Source of the DNA: Beroe forskalii | Taxonomy: Eukaryota > Ctenophora > Nuda > Beroida > Beroidae | Length of the DNA stretch: 64,000 nt | Direction: 5' to 3' | Assembly (NCBI GenBank): GCA_011033025.1 | Contig: WFMF01000615.1 | Span: 1 to 64,000 of the forward strand | Shown: one piece after another, positions 36,740 through 50,800 of the stretch | Numbering within the stretch: position 1 is the first letter of the stretch | Layout: each line of letters begins with the position of its first letter | The notes under the pieces: model-generated | What the model saw: only the letters and a program-made list of their open reading frames with translations | Databases searched by the model: none | Told to the model about the DNA's origin: nothing | Translations under genes and position numbers: made by a program

Positions 36740-37942
36740 CTAAACCCCGTAAGCAGACCGTTGGTTTGGATCAGCAGCGGGTATCATAACAGATCCATCA
36801 ATCTTCAAATCCATGACCTTAGTCTCCCCCGAATGCTCTCCAAGGAGATCTCTATATTTCTGACTATTACACATGAACTGCCGAGCTTTAGCAACTTCCT
36901 TTGCAAGCAATCGCAAATCATCCCCCGAGTAGACAGGGATTTCCAGGGTTTTCTCTTCCTCGCTAAGGAGAGAAGCAGGGAGGTTGTTACTAAGCAACTG
37001 GTGGGTGATGACATTTCCTTCAAAACCCGTTACACAGTTGTGGTAACGCCCTTTGTCTGCTTGCTCAACTTCTTCAGGAAGTCTATGGCATCCTGGTCGA
37101 GTGTATTGAGGGAGATCGTGTGGATTTTGTGTTTGTTTTCCATTTTGCTGACATGGCTCAGGACAGCTCGGCAGCTGGTGTCTGGTTTTCCGTCCGTCAC
37201 GAGATACGTGGCACGAGCCTCGGGATCACCCAGCGCCTCGGTCAGTGCTTCTAAAGTACACGTGTTTCCACCGGCCATGATGTTTCCAATGAACTCAGCT
37301 GCAGCGATGCAAGTGTCATAATCCGGCTCCACAACGGTATCCCGAAACTTCGTGACAACACTGGCAAACTGAACGAAGTTAAACTTGATCTTGTTGGGTT
37401 TGAGAACTGTCCAAAGCAGGGCACACAACTCTCGCTTCAGTTCGTTAATAACCGTGATCATACTGCCACTAGTATCGATACAAATCACCACAGCCTCCTC
37501 TAAAATCGTTCCAAACACCCGATGAGGGCCGAGTAGCAGCCAATTCCACCGCTTCAAATACCGGGTTATCACGTGATCGAGGTTTTCTTCGTACTGCACC
37601 AACTCGTGATGGTGGAGCTCCATGTGCATCTTCTCTCCCCTGACCTTGAACTTTGGGGAACACATCACAATACCGTGCCCCGATCCGGTGACCGGTGACC
37701 CTGATGTACTGCGAGGCGTGCTTGTGGGCTGACATCAGCTTCTCCAAGTGGAGTCCCAGGGCTTTTAGTCCATATTTCTTCAGCCATTCTTTGGACGAGT
37801 AAAGCTCTTCATCCTCCGGGATGTATTTTAACTTCTTCTGTTTGCTGCTCTTTGGTCGACGTTCAGTTTCCTTCTTTACTGCAGGCTCTTTTCTGACGGC
37901 AGGAGCAGATTTACTTCTAACCCGCTCTACTTTATTTGTCAT
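36740..37942 (-). pseudogene. VWA3A/VWA3B-like gene, one exon, two frame breaks
   Basis: Three consecutive frames together read as one protein of about 400 aa. It starts MTNKVERVRSKSAPAV. A WLKKYGLKALGLHLEKLM segment typical of VWA3-type proteins follows. A von Willebrand A domain has all metal-site motifs: DTSGS, GGNT and TDGKPD. A C-terminal helix, DDLRLLAKEVAKARQF, closes it. Break 1 is at 37686-37699, where CGGTGAC is tandemly duplicated; one copy would be in frame. Break 2 is near 37047-37053, a net loss of one base next to the family's G-R-Y-H motif. Relatives are much longer and many-exon genes, so this intronless piece may be a retrocopy. Relatives are cilia-associated. It could be a young pseudogene, an assembly error, or a true allele difference. 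Confidence 0.7.
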
Positions 37943-38710
37943 TTTAGCATGATTAACTTATTACCTGCTCAAAGAATGAAGCTGAATAATATGAATAGCA
38001 AATACATTAATAGTATAAAGGGTATAGATACGTCAAGAAAGTGGCTTGGTTGTGGAATTTGGAGCACATCCACAGAAAGCCCGAATAGGAATAAAAGAAC
38101 TTATTGGAAATAAGCAAATTTAATATAAATCGTCCCTTGAAATATAATCAGAATAGAAGTGCATAAAACTTGGTCTAAAAGGCACAAAAAGAATGTGACG
38201 TTCGAGGAGACGTATAAAACCGATACAACAATCACGTAGCTAGTGAAAAACCGTAATGTGGATGGATATAGCGCTTCTCTATCCAGTGCCGATATCAAAC
38301 TCTTATTTCTGTCACGATAATCACGAAGCACTTTTGCGCGGCGTAAAACGATCCAAGAGGCGCGCGATATTCAAAAGAGCATTAAACATTCCCCTAACCA
38401 GGGGTGGTTTATTTCAAAGAAAATTGTTAGGGCAATTAGTTATGAATCAATTATTTTTTTTCAATGAATTTAATTTGATTTGTATTTAAAAATAAGAATA
38501 TATATTCAAAACACAATTTTCTGTTTTTGTTTCACTTTTATAATTTCCATATTCCTGTTGCTTCAGAACGCCGCGCATGGTGAATTGTAAACGTTGCGCT
38601 AGCTCAAAAATCGAGCGCTAAATTTTGCAAACATTTCAAATCCTTGCGAAGATTAGTCCAAGATCAGACATATTTGGTTTGTTTCGGGGAAGTCGTGTTG
38701 GTTTCTGTCG

Positions 38711-38723
38711 ATTGCATGGCGAC
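38711..38723 (+). promoter_or_regulatory. X-box-like site upstream of WDR93
   Basis: ATTGCATGGCGAC; on the other strand GTCGCC is a full half-site and ATGCAAT a weak second half. It lies about 175 bp before the WDR93 start codon, in the gap between the divergent VWA3-like and WDR93 genes. Confidence 0.35.
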
Positions 38724-38895
38724 TGCTTACTGCTCAGGCAGACTTTTATTCTCTTATTGTTGTTTTGCAAATTTTCATCTCGACATTTCATTCTTATCAT
38801 TGATATTTGTTTTAGGAATTTAGGAATTGTTTTATATTTCCAAATTTTAATAGATACCTAGCTATAGCCTTATTCACCAGAGAAATCCTGTCAGA

Positions 38896-41800
38896 ATGGG
38901 CGTTTTGAGGCCATTCTACGTGGACTCTCCCTCAACCTGGGATGACCAGGATGATGGGTTGGATTTCCCCACGGACCCTGACCAAAGAGTAGACAAGTTA
39001 CCGCAGCCCTTCAGACTCGTTGACAAGATCCTTAACTCAATATTTGACGATGCCTGGACAGAGATTACAGCAAGACAAGCTGTCAAAGCAGAGCAAGCAA
39101 GCTACCGAACACTTCCTTGTGTGAGAAATTTTGAACTGAAACCTTTAATCTAAATCATGTTATAACAACGACGAATTCTATCCAATTCTTTAGAACCTTC
39201 TTAAAAAGATCTTGAATTTTACATTTCCTGTGATTCTTTATTCAGTCTTCAAAGCGCAACAGAAAATATCAGGTTATATTATTCAATGAACAATTGCCCC
39301 TCAGCTAGAAGGCCGACAGAGCGTCACACTCCCGTACAAAGTGTACCAGCTCTGCAGCACGCCAGACCACGACATGGTGATTGCAGCAGGAGAGGGAGGG
39401 CTCCTTGCCTTCTCCCCTGATGACGTCACCAGACCTGTTTTCAAGTACAACATTGAGGGGTGAGTTGCATTACATGCGCTTTACCAATCTACATTCTTAT
39501 TAAATTCGATTTCCCCTTATGGATCGTGCGAAGTTATCCATTTATCCATATTCAGTATTCGTTGACTTTTCTAATGACATTGAGATTGTTATCTAATCTC
39601 ATTGAGAAGTTAAAAGAGGTACACACATTTTGATACATTTTGAAGGGTTTAGCAGGGATTGCTGTGATGTCCACGTACTCCATATCCTCGTTCACAGCTC
39701 CAGTCGAGTAAGGAGTTGCTGTTTCGAGGTGTGTAACCCGGATCGGACCAGGTGGTTTATCCGGGTTTGGGCAAGGAATTCTCCCAGGGCTATCTTGAAT
39801 GCCTCTAGCTCCTTATTAAAATTAAAGGTTTCCCTAACATTAAAAGTTTCAGTTCCTCCAATCAGCTGGGAATGATTGTTCTGGGAATTAGCTATCGATC
39901 AATAAATCAATTGGGCGTAGCCAAATTTCTTATTGTTATTAAATCAGGCCGTTAACTGCGCACAGAGTTCCATGGGGTTCAACTGACGTCGAGTTTCCAT
40001 TTGTATTTGTTTCCTTTCCCAACCCCAGATGTTAATCTATTTGTCTTTGTTTCCCTTTCCTAATTGTTATTGCATCGGATTTCTATCACTGAGCACCACA
40101 ATTGAGCGAATATTAACTCATAAGTCATACTGTAACTGCGTAATAATACTATAACCAAGACTTAGTGACACTGCTATTAAATAGGTCAATGTGTAACAAG
40201 TAACAACGTATCGGCAAAACTGGCTGAAGACGATCAGCACATGCTATTTGAAAGCTACCAACTAACCAACCTCGTGTCAATTATAGTCTCAACAACCCCC
40301 ACCACAGTGGCAGTGCCCCCTCAGGAAGGCCCTCAGACCACCTCACCTCGACAAACTCTTGAACTCTTGAAGTCTTGAACACATTCTTCCGTGTACACCT
40401 GAGACGATAAAAAGAATTAAATACATTATCATAAGGAATTCTGGAAATGTCGGAAACTTACGGCGGGTACCCATAAAGGCTTTGAAACAAAACATAATTA
40501 TCAGTATAATAAATAATGGAAAATCTTACCACACGTACAGTGTACCCAATACTTTGTGGACTCATGCAACTGCACAATACTATGTTACGAAGAGTTTTTC
40601 GTGAAATTTGTGTCTGAATTCTTCCATAGACCTAGATAGCTCCAAATACATAATAATTGAAATACTGTACCTACAGTCCATGGATCTTGTACACATAAAT
40701 CGAGAATCCCACTTTTGGATTTACCAAAAACCTGGTTCAATCTCATCAAATTACCCATTGATTTGGGTTAGATGGTGCTTATTAAGTTATTACTATATCA
40801 TTCTCGTAAATTTAACTTGTATGTTCGTTATGTTGCAATATGATTAAGCATTGCTGGTAACTAAGCTACAAATTCATAACAATTATAAGAAAGAATGGTT
40901 TATATTAGACTGAAAGCTTGGTTCAACATGTAGCTACTATAGAAGTATAGAATAATTTTGCCTCTCGGTCAATTGGCGCCAAACAGACCACTGATTGAAA
41001 CTCTTTCCACAGCTCCCTCTGTAGCTCGCCCATATTCAATTTTCTTTGAATTGCTTTACAGTCGTTTAAACTTGACAAATCAATCAAATTCTTTTAAAAC
41101 TTTGTAACTGTTTATCAATTGAATCTCTTAGCTGCTATTGTTTTAATCGAAAACTTTGCTACTAACTAATTAGATTCTTTGTTACTGTAGCTTGCCCAGA
41201 TTCAATTTGCTGCATTGCTTTACAGACGTTCAAGCTTTACAAATCAATCAAATTCTTTTAAAGCTTTGTCACTGCTAATTAATTGAATCTCTTAGCTGCT
41301 ATTGTTTTAACCGAAGACTTTCTGACTTTGCTACTAATTAATTATATTCTTTGTTATCCTTCATTTTAATCAGAACTATGCTTCTAATTAATTTTATTCT
41401 TTGTTTTTGCAGTAATTGTAGTTAATTATCCGACCTGGTGTCGCCTGTTGACAATGTTTGGTTTCACTCACTGGTCAATTACTCCCATATAGCTAGATAA
41501 TAGCCAAGCACACAAATCGTCTCAATATGATTGTTAAGAGGGCTTAAAGGGTTACATATAAATTGAAGCAATCACTTCAACATCATTTGTATACCTAGTT
41601 CACCAAGTTGATGCAATTTGTGAAATTCTCAGTGAGCGATGGTCGATGAGAGTTTTTAGCGTTAAGTCGTTAAAATCCACCGTTTGGGATCGTTCACATA
41701 TTACGTAATCATATAGGGGGTGGGGTGTTTTAAGCTGATTATGGGAGGAGGCCCACATCCAGAAACACCGCAAGTCTGCGAGTCTGACTTGGAGGAAATT

Positions 41801-44800
41801 GATCTTGAGAGGAAATTTTTGGCCGTTTTAGAGGATTTTTTGTAGGTATGTAAATGTTAATTTTTGAATATGAAGGCAGAGGAAATTTTCGTATTTTTAA
41901 TAAGGGGTGGGGGGTCTTCGGGGTGTCGATGGCCAAAATTGTTAGAGGAGCACCGTATCTAAGTATCTACCAGAAAAACTTTCAAAAAACTTTCAAAATC
42001 TTGTTCCTAGCCTGAGTTATGCGATTTTAAAAATCGGAATTTGCCTTTAATTAAGTAATTACAGTACGCGTGCAAACTTCAATCGCGATTTGCCGAAAAT
42101 GATCTTAAAAATCTATCTCCTCCTACATTTTTTGGAGAATCGTCCTGAAACCGAAAAAAAACGTAAAATTTTGGCTCCTTGGAAATTCAAAATCGAATAT
42201 TTTCGGTTCTGAGGCCTAAAATCCGTTGGACAAATCTCTTCATTTTAATCCCTAGAACATATCTGGAAAGTTTCAGGACGATTCTCCAAAAAATGTAGGA
42301 GGAGATAGATTTTTAAGATCATCTTCGGCAAATCGCGAGTGAAGTTTGTGTTCCACCCCAAAATAAAAAGTTTCCGCTCGTACTGTAATAATACAGGCAA
42401 ATTCCGATTTTCAAAAAAAATAACTCATGTTAGGATCAAGATTTTTTCATCCCGTAAAGTTTCTCTGGTAGCTACGATGCTCCTCTATCAAATTTGGCCA
42501 TCAAAACTCCGGTTTTGGCGTGCTACTGGCACGATAACGGCGTGAGGTAGGCCTGATACTGGCGCGATACTGGCGTGATACTGGCCTAGACGGATCGCTC
42601 GATTTACCTATTCTCCTCAAGAGAGGGGGTTGGGCTTTGATTACTTTTGATTACGAGGGGTAGGGAGGGGGTTGAAAATGACCAAAAAATGATTACGTGA
42701 TATGTGAACAATCCCTTACAGCCTTAATCGGTTAATGAGTTAATGATAGTCTGAACCTGACTATTCAAAAATCAATAAGGTCGTCTTCCGCCAGCGGCCA
42801 GCTACCTTTCCAGTTTTGTGCTCATTTATTGTTTTATTGGATCGTAGCATCATTCGAAATGTTTTCGTATTTACTTTCCAGTAGGAATACCTTCGTTCCT
42901 ATTGGGTTTCACAATTTTGGGTTTCACAATTAAAATGTTGGCCGTTGGGGGCCAAGTTCTTTTTAATTTAAGTCCTATGGGCAACTCTTCAAGAATCAAA
43001 CCAGAAACAATTCCCTTTGCATATTTAAACTTTTAAATGTCTAGAACTAACAGACCCGTGATAATATCCTTCAACAAGAGAACCTGACCACACATTGCCA
43101 ACAGTTTATACATATGCACTCAATATAGTTATACTAATCAATCTACTATTTCATAGGTGTCCAAAGTCTGAACGTCGTGAACCTATTGGAAGATGCGCCC
43201 GGGTTCGAAGATTTGGACGTTCTTCGTGTTGATATCACTGGCTCATGTGGTCTCAGCAACGGATTGTAATGGAGACGATGAATATTCCTTGCCTTGCAAT
43301 CGAGATGCTGATCCATGGAAACCTACCAGGACCAAAATGGATTCCCTCAGTAGCCAAGTTAACCCCCCGACCTTCAACGTGTGGACAAGGGCAAAATATG
43401 GAAAGGAGAAGGTGGAAACGATCGTTGAAACACCAGAAAAGCTGTCTAAGGCTGCCAAAGCTACAGCAGAAGCAGCTAGGAAGAAAACGAAGGAGGCTGC
43501 TGCTAAAGCAACAGAAACTATCGAGAAAGTTGCGGAGCAGGCTAAAGGGGCTAAGAAATGGATACAAAAAGCATCAAAGATGTTGAGTGTGTTGTCAGCT
43601 GCGGCTCAATTCGCCGGACCAATAATAGACATAATTCTACTCTTCGCACCTCTGTCAAAATCTTCTGAATTAACAGCAATTGAGTCTGGGTTCGCAAAGG
43701 TGAATGCACAGATAAAAGATGTATCATATAAGTTGGAAAAGATCCAAGACGCGCTGGAATGGAATGCAGTTGTGGGAATTCTGATTACATTCGAAGGAGC
43801 TGTTGATCACGGAACAGAAAAGTATGAAGCACTTGTGGATGAGATTGAGGCCATGGACCCAGATCAGGAGTTGACAGATGACATTAAAAATCAGATTGAA
43901 GATCTTGTCAACACGATCAGAGACACTGGAAACATTGGCAACAAGTTGCAAACTATAAAGACCATCTGGAATGGAGAGTCAGGATACACCAATGGAAAAA
44001 CTCTTCTGGAGACTTTCGTTCTTGCGTCGGACAACGACTGTAGTAAAATCCTGCCTATGGCCAACAAGCTCATGAAGTCTGTGAAAGATGGTCAACGTTT
44101 GCAGTACTTCTACGAAATTAACCAGCAGTTAACTACAGCTGATAATGACAAAGGGTATCCAAAGGACTTATATGACATGTATACAGACACCATGGCAGCA
44201 TACACAACATGCACCAAAAATGCTCCGACTTATGCTCAGAAGCAGATGAAAATAGAGCATGGTGCAGGCAAAGATCTGCTTGATATCATCGATGAAATGA
44301 CAGACAAATACGATCTCTACAACTGGGCAGCAATGAAAGAGTTTACGAAGAAAAAGGGTTACTTTGCCATGATAGACAACTGTGGCAGTCAACAGGAGGT
44401 GGAGCTTACAGGACTATCAGATGATGACAAGAAGAAGCAACGACTCATACTATATGGCGTGAAGAAGTCCAGTGTTACAGAGGTACAGGATGCCGCTGCA
44501 CGAGCCACCACTGTCCTCGCAGATTTGGTACAAGCTGATTTACCAGTGATAGATACCGATGAATACTGGGGTAAGTCAGAAGCTTTTCGACTAGGGATAT
44601 TAAAAGAAGTAAGGGACCTTCTCAAAAGGGATAGCGTCCTGAAATCCTTGATTGAATCCAATAGATTGACTCTAGTTATGTTTGAAAAGGCCACCCAGAT
44701 TAATTTACATGGATGGCATTTCAAAAGCAACATGGAAGTTGTGAAGCGAAGCAAAGATGGTGATAATAATATATATCTAACACACCCTGAATTCACTCTG

Positions 44801-47800
44801 GGCTTTATGTTTACCTTCAAAGAAGACAGCAGTAACTTCGCTTGTACCAATGGTCACAGAATAGACATGTCCTTTGAAGAGAGCCATCCCCATTGTGTCT
44901 GTAAGATGGGTTTTGGAGATTCTGCTTGTGACATGTCTCTTAAGGATGATACGAGGGCATCGCTCAGCAATGATGTTATTGACTTGATACAGCTTTACAG
45001 AGTGCCAGGAATGTTCGATCTGAAGAAAGATATCCAAAAAGGAACAGATACTGTCATGACAGAGTTAGAAAATAATAAAAGGGAAATTTTCAATGAGATG
45101 CGGAAAACTGGGCAGGACATGGAAAAAACTAAGAATGCTATTCTATCCGCTCAGTCTGTAATGCTCAATGACATTAAAGCAGGGAATGCTAAGGTTTTGA
45201 AAGAAGTTGCTGGGCTAAAAGAGGCAATGGATGCTGCTTTTGAGAGAGAACGTAATGACCGCATCTACCAGACTGACAAGGGAAACAAAATAGTGGTTAC
45301 AACGATCAAGGAATCGAACAGGAAAGTAACAGACGACATCAACCGATTGACAGGTAAAGTTATTGAGAACCGGTATTTCAAGGAGCTGAAGTTGCACATT
45401 CCAGTGTTCCAGGAGAAATGGGAGAAAGCTATTGACTATGGAGGGTATGCTGAGCAGGACTTTAACGAGTACATGCTGCGACACGAACAGGACTTTCAAA
45501 CATCCAAGGTCGCAGCAAAGAAAGGAGTTACCGAATCAACAGACTCCTTCGTCACTGCTCAGATGCAGATCAACATGGTGTCTGGGTGCACTGCTGACTA
45601 CACTCAAATGATTGATAATACCTGGACAGAGATGTTTGAGCTTAATCTTGCAGTTTCTTCAATGGAAATGTGGGATTTGGACTATCAAATAAAAACCAGT
45701 GACGATCCAGAGAAAATTAAGTTCTTTAGGCATGAACAGGAAGTACTGAAGGAAAAGTCCAAGGCCGACTCAGTGGAGCTTAAAAAAGTTTATGAGGAAA
45801 GAAATTGTCCGGCATTTTCTCTGGCAAGCGTGGTAGGAGGAGGATGTAGGAAAGCAACGTCGTACCCCGGTCAAACCATTCCAATTAGTTGTTCAGATAG
45901 TGACAAGACACTTGTCCTTGCATCAACAGGAAAAGCTGTCTCTGACTTGCTGTGTGAAAGTGCGGGGGCCTGGGCAGTGGATGTTAAAGATTTCGCCTGT
46001 GTCTCCAAATGTGAAACTGATGACGTCTACTTTGATATTGGAGATACAAGACAGGTCCCTGATGCCCCGAATGGTTACAAGTTTGTAGACCTGGATGGCA
46101 ACGTGGCTACCCAGACTACTTGTCTAGGACCTAAGGAACCAGGCTGGAACATACCGACTGTCTGGGTGGAAGTGGTTCGAGGAACTCCAAGTGAATTCTA
46201 TGAGACTAAAGCTTCTTTGGAAATTAAAACCAAAAGTGCCCGTGGAAGTGGGGACATAGTCCACTTTGATCTTAAAACTGAAACACTGCAGCCAGCCGGT
46301 GGGGTGTCATTGCATTTCAATGACCCCATAGAATATGAGTTATCAAGCTGCACAGGAAGCAAGGTCCCAATGAGCAACGTTCCAGCTGGCAATGAACTAG
46401 TGTGGACGATAACCCGACAGAGAACTCCCCTGAATACTATCAAAATAGAGTGCAATGGAGTGGAAGTTGCTGCCTTTGACATAGGAGGGGGATGTGTAGC
46501 TTCAGACCATGCAATGTATGGGAATACTGTTGCCAGGGTGGAATTCCAGGCTGATGATAATGCTTCGGTTTCTTTCAGACAAAAGAGAATTTCTGAAAAC
46601 TGTGTAGAAGACGGAGACCCCAAGGGAGCGCAATACCGGGGCACCACAGCCGTTACCAAATCAGGTAGACAATGCCAGATGTGGGATTCACAGTTCCCGA
46701 ATGTGAACACACATTTCCGAGAATCAGATTACCCTGGGGTATTGACAGAGAACTACTGCAGGAACGCACTCCCCTCTAGTGATGATGTGTACCTGTGGTG
46801 CTACAACAACGAAGAAACCGTGCCCCGATGGGAATGGTGCACCAATGTGCCAATGTGCTCCGCTTCCAACGAGGAGAAGTTGCGAGCACAGTGGAGTCTG
46901 GTAGTTAGACAAGACATAGACGAGTGTGCAACAGCTGGGTTCTGTAGGTTCGGAGGAACCTGCACCAACACAGAGGGCTCCTTTACCTGCAGCTGCGCCT
47001 CAGGGTACGAAGTGGGGGCTGATGGGAGGTGTGAGGATGTGAACGAGTGTGCGGCAGATGCAGTAGGCTACAAGAAGTGTCTGGTACGGGATAGTCTGGG
47101 GATGTGTACTAACACTCCCGGCAGTTACACCTGCAGCTGCTTGTCTGGGTCCTGGACACGGACAGTCGGCGGCCAGGAGTGTCTGGCGTGTGACAAATGT
47201 GCTGATGACGGTGTGAAGAACACCGTGTGTGAAGGCAACACAGGCAAGTGTCTGTGTAAAGACAACGTGGTGGGGGATAGGTGCGATGCTTGCAGGGCCG
47301 GTATTGCCACCTATCCTGTGTGTGCCAGGTGTGCTGACGGCTACTCCAACTACCCCCAGTGCACGCAGTGTGACTGTGCTGCTGCCGGGGTCACTTCCTC
47401 CAAGTGTGATAAGAAGACAGGGAGATGTCTGTGTAAACCTAACGTGGCTGGAACTAAGTGTGATTCGTGCAAGAAGTACTACATTAACTACCCCTCTTGT
47501 GTTGCGGATGTGAAGCATGGTACACTGAGTGAGTGGGGAGCCTGGTCGAGCTGGACTGACAAGGGCGAGTGTGGGCCCAGCGACGCTACAGGATACACAC
47601 AGGAGAGGACGAGGTCGAGGACCTGTGATGACTCCACTAAAAACATACACGGTACCAGCTGCAAGTCAGCACCGACGAAGGATGTGGAATCGAAGTTCAA
47701 CGCAGTGTGTTCCCAGATAGATCAGCTGTACCTCAACCTGCCGAACTTATACTATGCAGGGACGACTGCCTTCCTCTGGATGAGCATCAGACAGGGATCT

Positions 47801-50800
47801 AACGAGTGTAAAACTTCAAAGCCTACATGGAGGGCACCTTGTCATGGACCGGGCACCTCATGTGGAACCTACTACGAGGATCCCTCTGGGTGCCCTAAAA
47901 CATTCGACAAAACCAGGCCAGTCGATCTTTGGCTGCACTCTGACTCCAATAACAATGTCTTCATCGCATACATGGGAGCGAAAATTGGAGGTGTTTACAA
48001 AACCTGGGATGCTCCTGGCAAATTTAAGAGCATTGATCATGACACAAATAATGGTTGGTGGTCGACAGCTACGTAGAAGTGGAATCTGAGGACTGAGATT
48101 TGACACCAAACAGAACAATATTTCAAAGTGAATGTTAATTATAGTAGTATAATGTAATAATCAAATAGACGAGGGAAACAGTTACACCTTTTTTGGATTT
48201 TTAATGGGAGACAGTAATTTATCACCCTTCCCAAGAAGACATTTTGAAAAAAGAGCAATTAAATTTGATATTTTTTCTAAGCAACATCCCCCTAGAATGT
48301 GAAACACCTAATTATGTCTGCTGCCACACGATTTTTTCCGTGGGCAGCGCAAGCTCATCTCAGGAAGGTCCTAAGACATGAGACCAACGATTTTCTGGGG
48401 TAGCATCCTACGTGTAGTGGGGGTAGAGCACCTCAGAAGCGCCCTGAAGCACTTCAATGTTTTTGTTGTTCACTATTAAAGGAATTTATCACCGGTGCAA
48501 CTAATCAACTATGTGAGACATTGAGGCATCTAAGCATTGAATTTTAATGACATGAATCTTTTGCTTCCATCATCATGGAACACCAACATCACCATAATAT
48601 CTGGAAAAAGCAAATTTTTTTATTGCCTTAAATAGCTAACAAGTGTTTTAGGGCGTTTCCTAGGTGTTCTACCCCCACTGAGCGTAGGATGCTCCCCCAG
48701 GAAATCCCTGTCTCACGTCTCTAGAACCTTTCTGAGTTGATTTGCTTAAACGGCGCCCTCAGGAATAAAAAAGGTGCGGTGGCAGGCTTAGAAATTGAGC
48801 AATTGATCCGTAATTTTAAACTCGTGATTTTTTCATGGAACCTCATAGTTTAGTCACAATTGAAACTTTTTTGAATATACGAGGGCTGGTGGATCAACCT
48901 AACTGGGTGACAAGAATTACGGCCCTCCGTCTATTTGATACTGATAATTTACTTGAATTTCAATATTTTACATTTTTGACAAACTATTTTGACCAATGTC
49001 TAAGTCAAGATTCTATTCTCTTCATAATAATACTGTAGTGGTAATTAATACGGCTTGGATTTCAAGAGTTGTTTTTGGACCACAAAATTTTAATGGGTTA
49101 GGGTCTAGGGATCGTTCACAGATGTGATATAATTCTTATTAATCAGGCGGTGGGAGGGGGTTAGATCATCTGGTAGCAACTGTCCTGAAATGGAACCGCG
49201 GCAGAAGGGCGTTGCGAAGTGAATTCAGAATTGGCGCAAGGGGAGGATTGTTCCCAAATTTAATGTCAATTAATTTAATGTCAATTTAATGTCAATTAAT
49301 TTAATGTCAAATTTAATGTCAATTACAATCAATGAACACTGAAATAGGGAGTACTGCTCCCTCACTCAACACAGAAATAAGTAACACGTGTAAGTGAAGC
49401 ACTCCAAACAACACTTCCTCACCAAGTGGCAATTGCCAATGAGTTCTTTGGGAAGTGGTGTTTATAGTCAGTAGCGTATCAATGACCATTGACCCATGTG
49501 GCTGAGTCTGCCTTATCATAGGCTATCGAGGCTCAGTGTCCTCAAATGTGATAGTATAAAGTAGTGTTATAAAAGTATCAAGTTTAGATACAAGAAAAAG
49601 AGATAATGGCAATTTCAGGGGTTATTTGAAAGCTGTGGTCACCAATGGAGCTGAGTCAGGGACATATATCATTGCTGCTCTTGATCCCGAAGGTTTGATT
49701 AATGCTCGTTTGTTCATTTCGTGAAGCATCTAGTACAGTAGATAGTTTATCATACCATGAGCTCGGAAGAGATATGTCTGTGCATTGCCACTAAACTTTT
49801 GTCAAACAACTTTATACCAAAGTATCAATTTTCTTCCCTGCAAACAGTTTTCGTTGACACCACTTTTTTTATGACATTCCTTTTCCTTGCACTATTTCCG
49901 AGTGACACCATTTTCATCAGTTTTCATGATTTAATTTCAGGAATGGTAACAATTATTGCTGTTACAAGAGCGGGCTTCATCGAAGTTTCAAAACTAATGA
50001 TTGAGGTGATTTTTATATCCTTGTTACAGACTTACAGTTACACTTATTTCTTTAGTGATTTGAAAATAAGTTTGGTATTAATTCCTTAATTAATCATTTG
50101 GAAATAAGTTTGGTATTCATTCCTTAATTAATCATTTGAAAATAAGTTTGGGATTTCTTCCTTAATTAATCGTCCATTTCACTTGTTCTGCAGAATGAAG
50201 AAAAAGTTTTAAATGTTTGGCTCGAAGACTCAAACCTTGTGCTCTCCATTGCTGGTAAGATTATCTTAACTAGTCTTATCAAGAAATTAGGGATAAATAT
50301 TGCTCCCAAGTCAGTTCCTTGCAAAGAAAGTCGTTGGGAGTTTTTTTACTTAACATCTGAGTTCTAAGTATCTGAGGTTTTAACTTTTCTTTCAGAAAAT
50401 TATCGAAATGGTAGACTGAACGTTGTTGCAATTATAATGCCTTGAGCCGCAAACGACATGCGCATGAGTAATGTGTACTCTTTCAGCGTCTTGTGTGATA
50501 TCGCGCGCCGCATAAATTGCGCGCTAATTTGATGAAAAAGATACCCAGTTTTCCCCGAAAAAACAACAAAACAAATCCCAATGTTAAGCAGCATCCTCAG
50601 GAGAAAGGAGCATCGTCCACCTCTCGTTCTACTCACTCCCCCTCGCCGCTTGGACTGAACCACTCGAACAAATCAGCTCCCAACGTCTCCAAGGCAACGA
50701 CGAAGAGGAACAGATGTTTGCTAAGCCAGACACTAAAACTAAAGTCAAGTGCCCGGGAGCCGTGATGCCGTGCCCCAAGAACAACTTGGGAGAGGCACTG

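Larger units (their letters stand above)
39460..43192. other. Left part of WDR93 intron 2: repeats, no gene
   Basis: Apart from the tandem repeat at 41012-41420 and the inverted-repeat element at 41686-42715, the sequence is AT-rich with no supported exon. An AG-ending TTTCATAG at about 43158 may close a 5'UTR intron of the nested gene. Confidence 0.45.

Noticed and set aside
39630..39875. 81-codon frame in WDR93 intron 2
   Set aside because: No recognisable protein and phase incompatible with the flanking WDR93 exons.
43243..48118. Many antisense and alternate frames across the large nested gene
   Set aside because: Shadows of one 1627-codon frame.
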